NCBI GenBank assembly: GCA_963848825.1
Contig: CAWKFA010000015.1
Coordinates: forward strand, 744,001-808,000
Reading direction: 5' to 3'
Length of the DNA: 64,000 nt
From: CAVVSQ01 sp963848825
Lineage (GTDB): Bacteria; Planctomycetota; Planctomycetia; Gemmatales; Gemmataceae
Position 1 is the first letter of the stretch; each line of letters begins with the position of its first letter. Shown here piece after piece: positions 29,873 to 39,104 of the stretch. Below the pieces are notes generated by a model. It saw only the letters and a list, made by a program, of their open reading frames with translations. It was not told the origin of the DNA and searched no databases. The translations under genes were made by a program, and so were the position numbers.

Positions 29873-32800
29873 CTAAACAGGCAGCGTTTTGCCAGCTATT
29901 TTTCGCAACCATGGCAATGGCGGCAGGGCATAGGGCCGGAACTTTTCGAGTCGGCCCTGGTCTTCGGTATAGAACAGGGCGCGGAACATGCCGAGCTTGG
30001 CTGCGAGCGGTGTGTCCATGAGCGTGCTGGAGTCCGAGGGGCTCATCTGGAAAAGAACGCGCATTTCGAACTCCCGCAAGCTCTGACGATCGAAGGTGCG
30101 TTGTAGATTGGCCAGCGTGTCGCACCACAAGATGGTAAAAAGACCGAGCGGCGGCCCTTCGCGAAGCAGAGTCATGAGCTGTTTGAAGGGGCTGGCCGTG
30201 GTCTCGCCCTTGCGCGAAAAGCTGTAGTCGTCTTCAGGCCGGCGCAGATCGCGCAAGCGCTGCAAGCCATGCAAAACGAGGAACTGGGGCGGGCCGTCCC
30301 CTTCGCCCTTGAGCCGGCGATTCACTTCATCGACCAGACGATCCAGCGTTGTCGCCAAATCACGTTGCGGGACCATCTGTACTGGGAACACCTCCGGCAA
30401 AAGACCTGACAGCACGGCCGCATCCTTGTCGAGCTGATTGGCGATTACCAGGTTTAAAACTGGGGCGTCCATTTCAGCCGGGGGCAACTGAGTGCTCAGA
30501 GACAGCAAGGCAGCTATTTCCATACTGAAAGCCAGTTCGTCCTGCTGGCCAACCAGCAAAAGATTGCTGCCGCTTTGCCGGCGGAAGGTGGCCGCCGTGG
30601 GGTCCTTGATGGCGACGGCTTCTCCCAGCCAGGCATGGAGGGGATCATGGTTGCCGACCAGCTTGGGCTCGGCAAGCTGCTTGCGCGAGCAGCGGATTTT
30701 TCGTAATGTCCGAAGGCGCGGTGCCTTCAAACACGATTTGATGTGTCTGGAGGTGGCGTTCCTTGCCCAGGTGGCGAACCCCGCTCAGGCATTGGTCACG
30801 TTGTTCGTCGCTGAGCCAAACGATTTGGAAAAAGTGATTGCCTTCGAGCAAACCGCCGGACGAGTTGTAAATCGCTTCCCCAGGCCGGGATAGTAGCCGC
30901 GCGTCGGAGTTGTCCTTGCTCAGGATCAGGTGCGCATCGGTCTCGCTGCACTGGAGCGCTATGCGGACCGCCATTTGATCGATGGTGCTGCGCGCCAGGC
31001 TATAGGCCCCGCCCAGTGTTTGCGAGCCCAGGAGGACATGCACACCGAAGGCGCGGCCCTGGCGCACCAGGCGATCCAAAAGCAGCGCCGATTCTTGCGA
31101 TACCTTGTCATCCTCGACGAAGAACTCCTGGAACTCATCGACCACCAAAACCAGGCGCGGCAACGCGGCCGGGTGCGCTTTGCCATTGGTGCTGGTGGGC
31201 TCGGGCAGGTTGCGATAGCTGGGAAGATCGTTGACGCCCGCGCCACGGAACAACTCGCCGCGCCGTACCAGTTCGGCATCGAGGCGCTGCAGGACGCTCA
31301 GGCCGAATTCGCGTTCACTTTCGACCGCGACCACGCGGGCATGGGGCAACTCATTGGCGGCGTAGGTTTTGAACTCGACACCCTTCTTGAAGTCGATGAG
31401 GTAGAGTTCCACCTCGCTGGGGCTGTAGCGCATCGCCAGCTGAGCAATCATGACATGAAGCAACGTCGATTTCCCCGACCCGGTCTTGCCCGCGATCAGC
31501 ACGTGCTGCGACGTACCCTGGCCGAGGGTGAGGTGCTGGCGCGCTGTGGCGCCGGCGCGGCCCAGGGGGATGGATAAGCCGGTGCGACTATCCCCTTGCC
31601 ACCAGTCGCGCGACGGAATGGCGATGAGTTCAAACGGGACCTCGACGCGTCCGGCGCGTTTAGCTTCTTCCCCGACAATCTGCAGCAGCCTGGTACAGGT
31701 GGCCGGGTCCGGCGGCTCCTCGAGTTTCATGGGGAAGTTGCCGAAATCCGGGTCGAACCAGACGAAATGATCGTTCTTCCAGGCGAAGTTGGTGCACACC
31801 CTCTGCAGGTCGGCCAGCTCGATGCCCGGAGGCAGCTCCTGCTTCAAATCGTGCATGATGAAGGTATAGATACCGCAACGGGCGCCGGCGCTGGCCAGGC
31901 TGACAAGACGGCGCGCGGCGTCCGGCGTGAAATTTACCGGAAAATCGGCAACGACCAGGAAACGATAAGGCTCGGCCACCTCGCCTGCCTGCGCGTTGTA
32001 TTCGGCCAGGGTCTCGTACTGGTTGCGAAGGTATTTTTGCAGCACGTTTTCCATGTGCGCGGTCAGGTCGGTCAGCCGCTGGTCGATGTGGGCGGCCTCC
32101 GTCCAGATGCGGCTATTGATCAGCGCTTCTTCATGGTCGGCCAGGTGCATGAAAGCCGAGAAATTTTCGCCGCGGCCTACGGGATCGATGATCGTGCAGC
32201 GTGCCTTGCCGGCGGGCAGGGCAGTCCAGCAGCGCATCAAGAGCGCCTGCAGCGACCGGATCGCCCGCGCCTTGCCCGCGTCGCTGGCTTTGAAGAGCAA
32301 CGACGCTTTTTCAGGGAAAGGCAGCAAAATCGGGAAGTTGATGCTTTCGAGCCTTGGCCGCTGCAAATGCGTTTCCTTGGGAACCCCATGAGGAATGTCT
32401 TCCAGACGCAAATCGAGCCGGCCAACCTGGAGGCCCAGAGGCACCGAGTTGGGAAGTTGCCAACTTGCCCAGGCAGGGTCGGACCAGGGTGGAAACCAGC
32501 GGCGTGCCTCCTGGTCGATGGCGCGACTTTCGGCAAGAAACTTGTCACAGCCCTCTTTCCACATGCTGACCAGGCGCGTCCAATCGTTGGCATGCTGGTG
32601 GTTGATCTCATCGCGTTGTTTTTTGAAACGCTCCTCGAGTTTGCCCATCTGTTCGGCGCGGGAGGCCGTCAATTCGGTTTGCCTGGCGGCAAACGTGGCA
32701 TCAGCAGCCTCCAATTCGGCATCGCGCCGTTCCGTGAGTTTTCTCGTCAGCGGACCGAAGGTAGCCTGCGCTTGCCGCATCTTCTGGTTGCGTTCCTGGC

Positions 32801-33783
32801 GCAGTCCTTTGACGGAGCGCTTGCAGGAGCTGGCCGCCTGGTTCAAGGCTTTCTGGTTGCGGCGCTTGTTCTCTTTTTTTTGGTCCCGGTAAGCCTGCTT
32901 GGCGATATCGAGACAGCGCGGCTGGAGGTACTTGGCATCCTGCGCCGGCCTGGCATAGCCCGCTCCAAAGATAAATCGCCTGCGCGTGCGCGACGGATTT
33001 GAGCCACCAACGAATGAGAAAGCCCGCGGGAATGATCGTGGCCGAGGTCAGCCCCAGCCACAGGATCATGTCCGGGGTCTTCAAAAGCAGCGCCGGCAGG
33101 GACGCCAGCAGCCAAACCAGACCTGTTACCAGGTATGGCTTCACACCGCCCACATAACTCGGCAGCTTGAGCCCTTGCAACTCGTTCAAAAAATCCGTTC
33201 CCTGAGCCGCGCTTTTTTGCAGGCCATCCCAGGGGTCCGGCGTGTTGACCGTGTTTCCCGGCGTGCTCAGGAGCGGAAGATCGTTGGCGAATTGCCAATA
33301 CTGCAAAAGTTGGAGCGCCTTTTCCTGCTGATTCTCAAGCGTGTGGACCGCGGCCTTGGCGCGGGCATGGGCGGCCGCATATTGATCCTTGGTCACCTTG
33401 CGTCCCGCTTCATAAATGGTCGTCACGCTCCAGCGCGATTCCTTGAATTCGGTCAGCGCCTGTTCCTTGCCCTGGGCGTAGTGACGAATGGCGCCGCGTT
33501 TGGCCCTGTCCGACTCCTGCTGGGCGCGTGTTTGATCCCCCTCGAACAGCGCCAGGGAGTTGGTTCGCGCCTCGTTCCAGATCTTTTCGGCGGCGGTCAG
33601 CGCTTCTTGATAAGTCGCCTCCAGGCGCGTCGAGTGCTCACTCGCTTCCGCCTCGAGTTGGCGCGTGCGCTCGCGAAAACTATTTTCGGTATCCAGCTCC
33701 AGGCGTGCCCGGGCGGCGGCGACTTTCTTGAAATCATGAAAGGCGCGGCGGAGTCGTTCGCAGAGAGGTTCATCCACTTTCAT
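29873..33783 (-). CDS. FtsK/SpoIIIE-type ATPase of a type VII secretion-like system (EssC/EccC-like)
   Basis: About 1300 residues. An N-terminal coiled coil (1-165) leads into two adjacent membrane helices (about 217-235 and 239-261), a second coiled coil (about 280-400), then three RecA-like modules. The first (about 430-690) has no Walker A. The second has Walker A GKTGSGKST (near 765) and Walker B LVLVVDEF (near 880). The third (about 1070-1290) is degenerate (NLLLVGQQDEL). This plan matches the motor ATPases of type VII secretion rather than DNA-translocating FtsK. Frame changes near 32955 and 30675. Its ATG overlaps the stop of the upstream small gene (ATGA). Confidence 0.86.
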
Positions 33784-33995
33784 TCACTACATTCCTGACG
33801 GACACGGCCCAACACCTGGGAGAGGTGGTCGATGGCGCCTAAGGTTGTGTTCATGAGCGGAGTCAACGGATCCAGATGTTCCTTGGCAAACTCGGAGCGG
33901 ACCACGTCCTGCCACACGAGCCCGACCTCGTCCCAGCGTTCCAGCAAGTACTTGTGGGCGGACACCAAGCGGTAACGGCCAATATCGACGCTCAT
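33780..33995 (-). CDS. Small WXG100-like helical protein
   Basis: 71 residues starting MSVDIGRYRL. Predicted helical, with a W-x-D-x5-F signature (Trp28, Asp30, Phe36: VWQDVVRSEF) identical in spacing to the WXG100-like protein two genes upstream. The N-terminal helix is shorter than in WXG100 proteins (usually about 100 residues). Stop and the ATPase start overlap as ATGA, implying coupled translation. Likely a substrate or accessory subunit of the adjacent ATPase; this is inference. Confidence 0.72.
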   Translation of the reverse strand: MSVDIGRYRLVSAHKYLLERWDEVGLVWQDVVRSEFAKEHLDPLTPLMNTTLGAIDHLSQVLGRVRQECSE

Positions 33996-34055
33996 GGGCG
34001 TTCGCTCCAATGCACTGCCGACCGCTGGGGTTTTAGCGCCTTTTGGTTAGCAGGA

Positions 34056-34556
34056 TCAGCCGGGTGGCTGATTCAAGTAAGATTCCAGTGCTACGAGCTT
34101 GCGGTCCAGGAAAGCCACCATGCGTGGCACCTCGGATTCCACCGCGGTCTGTAGCTGCCGTGCCGGGCCTTCGTAGTTCATGATCTCGTGCGGAAGGTCC
34201 CGTTGCCAGCGACGCGTCGTCGTCAACTTCTGTTCCGCATATTCCAGCTTGGCCTGCGCCCGCCGTAGTACTTTTTCCTGGTAGGTCGTATCGGGCTTGC
34301 GGTCGCCGATGCGCTGGTTGCGGCGTTGGTTCAATTCGATCCTGGCCTGGATGATCTCTTCCTCCGCCTGGCGAAGCTGGCCATGCCACATGCGCATCTG
34401 TTCATCCAGAAAGGACAAGGTCCGCCGGATTTCGTGCTCGATCATGCCCAGGGCGTCCTTGGCTTGTTCGCCAAAGGTGCACAGGAGCGCCCGAAAATCG
34501 ATAAGTGCTTCGGTCGCGGTCACATGCGCTGGGGCCCATGGTCTACCTCGGATCAT
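34056..34556 (-). CDS. Coiled-coil protein of the type VII-like operon
   Basis: 166 residues, almost wholly helical and charged (QLRQAEEEIIQARIELNQRR, KVLRRAQAKLEYAEQKLTTT). Two segments echo the WXG100-like protein upstream: M-x3-HGQL (MRMWHGQL against MAVLHGQL) and a C-terminal VP...YL-x-Q. The start is taken at 34556, where its ATG overlaps the stop of the upstream gene (ATGA); a longer reading would run antisense-like into that gene. No known family. Confidence 0.7.
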   Translation of the reverse strand: MIRGRPWAPAHVTATEALIDFRALLCTFGEQAKDALGMIEHEIRRTLSFLDEQMRMWHGQLRQAEEEIIQARIELNQRRNQRIGDRKPDTTYQEKVLRRAQAKLEYAEQKLTTTRRWQRDLPHEIMNYEGPARQLQTAVESEVPRMVAFLDRKLVALESYLNQPPG

Positions 34557-34825
34557 TTCTGTTGCAAGTATTCTTCCACTTTTTCCGCCTTGCGGAGCAG
34601 AAAAGGCACATGCTGTTCGGCATTGCCCAAAAAGGCCTCCAGCACATGCGCCGTTTGTTCGAACTCCTGAACAAAGCGTTCGTGTTCTTGATCGCGCCAA
34701 CTATCCCCCAGGCCGATCAGTTGGCCATGCAAGACCGCCATTCGGTCGCGAAGCTCCTCGCTGAATTGTTTGAGGTGGTGGGCAAAGCGGCGTATTTCGG
34801 CGGGATCGACAATCGCTTGAGCCAT
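34553..34825 (-). CDS. WXG100-family-like protein (putative type VII secretion substrate)
   Basis: 90 residues, two helices around a central turn: FAHHLKQFSEELRDRMAVL, then SWRDQEHERF with Trp43 in the middle, then FEQTAHVLEAFL. Length and central Trp fit the ESAT-6/WXG100 family, with Asp in place of the usual Gly (W-x-D). The C-terminal YxxxD/E export signal of actinobacterial substrates is not present. First gene of the four-gene leftward operon ending with the FtsK-type ATPase. Confidence 0.8.
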   Translation of the reverse strand: MAQAIVDPAEIRRFAHHLKQFSEELRDRMAVLHGQLIGLGDSWRDQEHERFVQEFEQTAHVLEAFLGNAEQHVPFLLRKAEKVEEYLQQK

Positions 34826-34921
34826 GTTTCTCCTCGGAAGCGCTAACGCTGCGGCACTGACGCGGGCATTGTTGTATTTTCGCCGCGCGCGGGTTCGCGT
34901 TCAAGGAGAATTCCCCGTATA

Positions 34922-35854
34922 TTGACAGACGTGTCAAAACGCGACCTCCGTTACCCCCTGGTACTATCCATCCTGGCGGCCCTCGTCACGCTGGGACTCA
35001 AAGGCGCTGCCTACTGGCTTACAGGGTCCGTTGGGCTCCTTTCCGAGGCCGTTGAATCGATTATCAACCTGGCCGCGGCCCTCACGGCCTATTTTTGTTT
35101 ATGGTACGCATCCCGGCCCGTGGATACGTCGCACACCTACGGGCACGAAAAAATCGAGTATTTCTCCAGCGGGATGGAGGGTGCCCTTATCCTGGTGGCC
35201 GCCGGCAGCATCGCCTGGTATGCCGTGGCCCGCCTCCTCCAGCCGCAAAATATCGAATCCCTCAGTCTGGGCACGCTGTTGGTGTTGGCGGCGACCTTGA
35301 TCAATGTGGCCGTGGTGCGCTTGCTATTGCGCGTTGGCCGGGAAGCCGAGTCGATCGTGCTCGAAGCAGACGGCCATCACTTGATGACCGATGTCTGGAC
35401 GTCAATTGGCGTCGTTGTGGCACTCCTCCTGGTGCAATGGACGGATTGGGTGATTTTGGACCCAATCATGGCCTTGCTAGTGGCTTGCGGCATCCTGCGG
35501 ACCGCCTTGAAGCTTCTGCTACGCTCGTTCAATGGCCTCATGGATCATGCCTTGCCTGAAGCCGAACAGGCGCTGGTGAGGTCATCGGTGGACGCGATTT
35601 TGCCACGCGGCGTGACGTACCACGCCTTGCGGACGCGGCAAGCGGGGGCACGACGCTTCGCCGATTTTCATCTACTCGTACCGGGCGCCTGGTCCGTTCA
35701 AAAGGCCCATGATTTGACCGGTCGCGTCGAACAAGCCGTCGGGCAAGCGCTGCCGGGCATCGAAATCACCGTGCATATCGAACCCATCGAGGAACCGGCC
35801 GCCTGGAAGGACAGCGAACTCCTGCCTCTGGAACAACGCCAGCAAATGCCATGA
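34922..35854 (+). CDS. Cation diffusion facilitator family transporter
   Basis: About 310 residues, six helices plus a C-terminal cytoplasmic domain (about 215-295; FADFHLLVPGAWSVQKAHDL and IEITVHIEPIEEP). Exports divalent metals in exchange for protons. The helix-5 metal site H-x3-D is present (HHLMTD), but helix 2 reads SEAVESIIN where Zn transporters have D-x3-D, so E and N occupy those positions, which may change metal preference. Start is TTG at 34922 or GTG at 34931; AGGAGA lies upstream. Confidence 0.88.
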   Translation: MTDVSKRDLRYPLVLSILAALVTLGLKGAAYWLTGSVGLLSEAVESIINLAAALTAYFCLWYASRPVDTSHTYGHEKIEYFSSGMEGALILVAAGSIAWYAVARLLQPQNIESLSLGTLLVLAATLINVAVVRLLLRVGREAESIVLEADGHHLMTDVWTSIGVVVALLLVQWTDWVILDPIMALLVACGILRTALKLLLRSFNGLMDHALPEAEQALVRSSVDAILPRGVTYHALRTRQAGARRFADFHLLVPGAWSVQKAHDLTGRVEQAVGQALPGIEITVHIEPIEEPAAWKDSELLPLEQRQQMP

Positions 35855-36735
35855 CCAGCGATGCACGCCAGCAGGGCTCCTTCACGCGCACCGTCCATGT
35901 TGATGGCCGCGAACGCAGTTACAACGTCCACGTACCACCGGGATACCACGCTGCCACACCCATGCCGGTGGTGCTCGCGTTTCATGGCGCTACCAGCAAC
36001 GCCCGGCTCATGGAGGCCTTTTGCGGCTTGAGCGCGACCGCGGACCGAGAGGGCTTTTTGGCGGTCTATCCCAACGGCACCGGCAACTTGGCGAATGTCC
36101 TGACCTGGAACGGCGGCGATTGTTGTGGTTACGCCCGGAACAATAACGTGGACGACGTCGCCTTCGTCCGTGCGCTGCTGGATGATCTGACGAGCGCCGC
36201 GACCATCGACCCTGCGCGAATTTACGCGGCCGGCATGTCCAACGGCGCCCAGATGGCGTATCGCGTGGCAGCCGAAATGGCAGACCGGATCGTTGCCGTC
36301 GCCGGCGTGGCCGGGCCGCTAGGGCTCCAAACAGTGAAACCAGCCCGCCCGGTGTCGGTACTTCATTTTCACGGCACGCTCGACCAATTCGCGCCGTATC
36401 AAGGCGGCGTGGGTACGCGCAGCGTCTACGGCGCGTGCTTTCAATCGGTCGAGCAAACGATCAGGGCCTGGACGCTCGCGAATGGTTGTCCAGACAAACC
36501 GAAGGTTGAATTTTTTGCTGATAAGGTCGGCGATGGCACCGCCATTTGGCGCAAAACCTATGGGCCCGGCCTGGCCGGGGCGGAAGTCGTGCTCGTCGTT
36601 GTCGAGGGAGGCGGACATACCTGGCCTGGCCGGCCCCCGTTGCCTGCCCAGCTTGGCGTTTCCACGATGAATATTGATGCGAATGAGTGGATCTGGGAAT
36701 TCTTCAAAAAAACACCTGGCGCCGTGCAGGGCTAA
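35851..36735 (+). CDS. PHB depolymerase/feruloyl esterase-type alpha/beta hydrolase
   Basis: 294 residues. Alpha/beta hydrolase with nucleophile Ser130 (AAGMSNGAQMA), Asp178 (HGTLDQF) and His256 (EGGGHTWPG), oxyanion region LAFHGATSN, and the C-C pair DCCGYARNNNVDDV, all typical of the LpqC/PhaC-depolymerase esterase group. No signal peptide is obvious. Its ATG overlaps the CDF stop (ATGA), so the two are translated together, though the link in function is unclear. Confidence 0.87.
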   Translation: MTSDARQQGSFTRTVHVDGRERSYNVHVPPGYHAATPMPVVLAFHGATSNARLMEAFCGLSATADREGFLAVYPNGTGNLANVLTWNGGDCCGYARNNNVDDVAFVRALLDDLTSAATIDPARIYAAGMSNGAQMAYRVAAEMADRIVAVAGVAGPLGLQTVKPARPVSVLHFHGTLDQFAPYQGGVGTRSVYGACFQSVEQTIRAWTLANGCPDKPKVEFFADKVGDGTAIWRKTYGPGLAGAEVVLVVVEGGGHTWPGRPPLPAQLGVSTMNIDANEWIWEFFKKTPGAVQG

Positions 36736-36890
36736 CGTTTTCGCCGCTGGTCAACAAATGGGCAAGGTGGGGGAGTCCGGGAAACAGTAGCGATCCTGCG
36801 CTTTATTTTGCTTGTAGGAAGGATTCCAAATCTGCCGATACCCTGACGGAGAGAACTCCTTCCTTTGAATATCGTGGCGGAGGCGCAGGG

Positions 36891-38569
36891 ATGCACGGGA
36901 ACAATCATCAAGCCAATCCGGCCGAAGCAACTGGCTGCTGGCCGCTAAAGTTAGCCAGGACCAAAATTGTCCTGACAGCCGCGCTGCTCCTCTGTGGCTG
37001 CACAAGCCCACGCGAGTATATCCAAAACGGTTTTAAAGTCGGACCGAATTACGCCAAGCCAACGGCGCCCGTGGAAGAAAAGTGGATTGATAACCAAGAT
37101 AAGCGACTCGTTTCGCAAACGCCGGAAAATGTGGAATGGTGGAAGGTCCTCAATGATCCGGTGCTCAACAGCCTGGTGAAGCGGGCCTACAACGAGAACC
37201 TGACCCTGAGGCAGGCGGCCTATCGCGTCTTGCAATTCCAGGCCCAGCGGGCGATCGTCGCGGGCAATCTCTTCCCCCAAACCCAGCAAGCCACGGGCAG
37301 CTACACCGCGAACGCGATTAGCAAAGAGCTGCCCACCACTGTCTTCGCGCCGCAACGATTTTACAACGTGTTCAGCGGTGGTTTCAATCTGGCGTGGGAG
37401 TTGGATTTCTGGGGCAGGCTACGCCGTGCCATTGAGTCCGCCGATGCGACTCTGGATGCCTCCGTCGAGGATTATGACAACGCTCTGGTCACGCTCATCG
37501 GCAATGTGGCCTCGACCTATGTGAATGTTCGCACCTTCCAGACGCGGATCAAGATGGCGACGGACAACCTCGATTTACAGCGCGAAACGTTCAAGATCGC
37601 CGAAGCCAAATTCAAGGCGGGCACGACGTCGGAAATCGACATCGATCAAGCCCTGACGAACCTGGCACAGGTCGAATCTCTCATTCCGCAACTGGAAACC
37701 AGTCAACGGCAAGCCGAAAATCAATTATGCGTGTTGCTCGGCATGCCGCCGCAGGATTTGCGCGACTTGATCGGCGTGGCCTCCATCCCGAAAGTCGCTC
37801 CGGAACTTATCGTTGGCATTCCCGCCGATCTCCTCCACGCCGCCCCGACGTGCGCAGCGCCGAGCGCCAGGCCGCCGCGCAGAGCGCTCAGATCGGCATA
37901 GCCCAGGCCCAGCTCTATCCGATCGTCTCCGTCACCGGCACGATTTCCTGGCAAGCCAGCCGGTTTAAGGATCTGTTCAATAGCCAGGCCATGGCCGGCT
38001 CCGTCGGGCCGTCGTTCCAGTGGAACATCCTGAATTATGGGCGCCTGATCAACGGCGTGCGCGTGCAAGACGCCGTCTTCCGGGAACTCGTGGCGAATTA
38101 CCAAAACACCGTGCTCAAGGCGGAATCCGAAGTCGAGAACTCGATCACCGGCTATTTAAAAGGGCACCAGGTGGTCAAGGCACTCGCCAAGGGCGTGGTG
38201 GCCAGCGACAAGGGCGCCCGCGTGGGCACGATCCAGTTCCGGGAAGGCAAAATCAACTTCGTGACACTGGCCCTGTTGCAGCAAAACCTACTCACGCAAC
38301 AGGACCAACTGGCCACGGCCTACGGTGCGCTTGTGCAGTCTCTCATTCAGACTTATCAGGCAATCGGTGGTGGCTGGCAGATTCGCCTACAAAAACAGGG
38401 TGAGGTGCTGGAGGAAGCGGCGCCGCCAGCGCCCAACATGGTTCCCGACGTCGATCCCAAAGACCTTACCTTGTTGCCCGAGGCGGGCGGGAATAAGTCG
38501 CCGGGCCGGGCGCGATCATGCAGGGTGCCCGCATTGACGTCCAAAATGTCCACTAAGGAATATTGTCCC
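36891..38569 (+). CDS. TolC/NodT-like outer-membrane efflux lipoprotein
   Basis: About 540 residues. Lipoprotein signal (KIVLTAALLLCGCTS). Then the outer-membrane factor repeat: VGPNYAKPTAPV, WWKVLNDPVLNSLVKRAYNE, FNLAWELDFWGRLRRAIESA, a coiled coil, and the second half with a matching segment (QWNILNYGRLINGVRVQDAV). The frame changes near 37835 (HSRRSPPR into RPDVRSAERQAA). In the second frame no stop occurs before the next gene, so a further error near 38490 is likely; the given end is the limit. A natural channel partner for the export system at 22-27 kb. Confidence 0.87.
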
Positions 38570-38926
38570 ATGAAACTTTCACTCCTGTGCGGGGCCTTGT
38601 TGTTGGCGATTAGCGCACCGGCCAGCCACGCTGATCCACTCCTGTTCGGCCGAGGTTTATTTTCCCCCTCGTGTGCCCCGGCGTGCAACACTTGTCCCGA
38701 TGATTACGTAAGCAAAGCACTGCCTTGCGTGCCGGCTCGCACCGCTTGCGGAACGGCCGATGACTATTGCCGTAAGCCGTTTCCTTGCGTGCGCTGCACG
38801 GTGAACGGAACGGGAGCGGACGATTATTGCGCCAAGCCACTGCCGCGCTGCTTGCCCCCCTCGACCCGTCCCTGGTACAGTTGCGGCCCGACGCAGGATG
38901 CCTGCGCGGCGTGTTCCAAGAAATAA
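38570..38926 (+). CDS. Small secreted Cys-rich protein with DDYC repeats
   Basis: 118 residues. Signal peptide (MKLSLLCGALLLAISAPASHA) and then three imperfect repeats around D-D-Y-[CV]-x-K-x-[LF]-P: DDYVSKALPC, DDYCRKPFPC, DDYCAKPLPRC. About 15 cysteines in the mature part suggest disulfide cross-linking outside the cytoplasm. AAGGAA lies 9 bases before the ATG. It reads in frame with the upstream TolC-like gene, but the signal peptide marks a separate start. Role unknown; wall or surface structure is a guess. Confidence 0.7.
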   Translation: MKLSLLCGALLLAISAPASHADPLLFGRGLFSPSCAPACNTCPDDYVSKALPCVPARTACGTADDYCRKPFPCVRCTVNGTGADDYCAKPLPRCLPPSTRPWYSCGPTQDACAACSKK

Positions 38927-39104
38927 GCGCCGCGCGCGGCCCTGATGGCACGAAGTAAACGCGCGCAGGCCCGTCATTTCTTGTTTTTTCAAGCACGAAT
39001 TAGCATACCGGCGTCAAGAAGATGCCGAAGATCGTGACGCCGGTGCATTGCCCTGCCGAAGCTGCCACCGCAGGTTACGTAGGACCTACTTCAGTCGGCG
39101 CCCG

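Noticed and set aside
31596..33002. 468-codon ORF on the plus strand opposite the FtsK-type ATPase
   Set aside because: Antisense shadow of a well-supported gene; composition is what GC-rich codons produce on the opposite strand, with no domain.
29873..33783. Chromosome-segregation FtsK
   Set aside because: Only two membrane helices, three RecA-like modules, long coiled coils, no gamma-type DNA-binding end, and WXG100-like neighbours point to a secretion ATPase.
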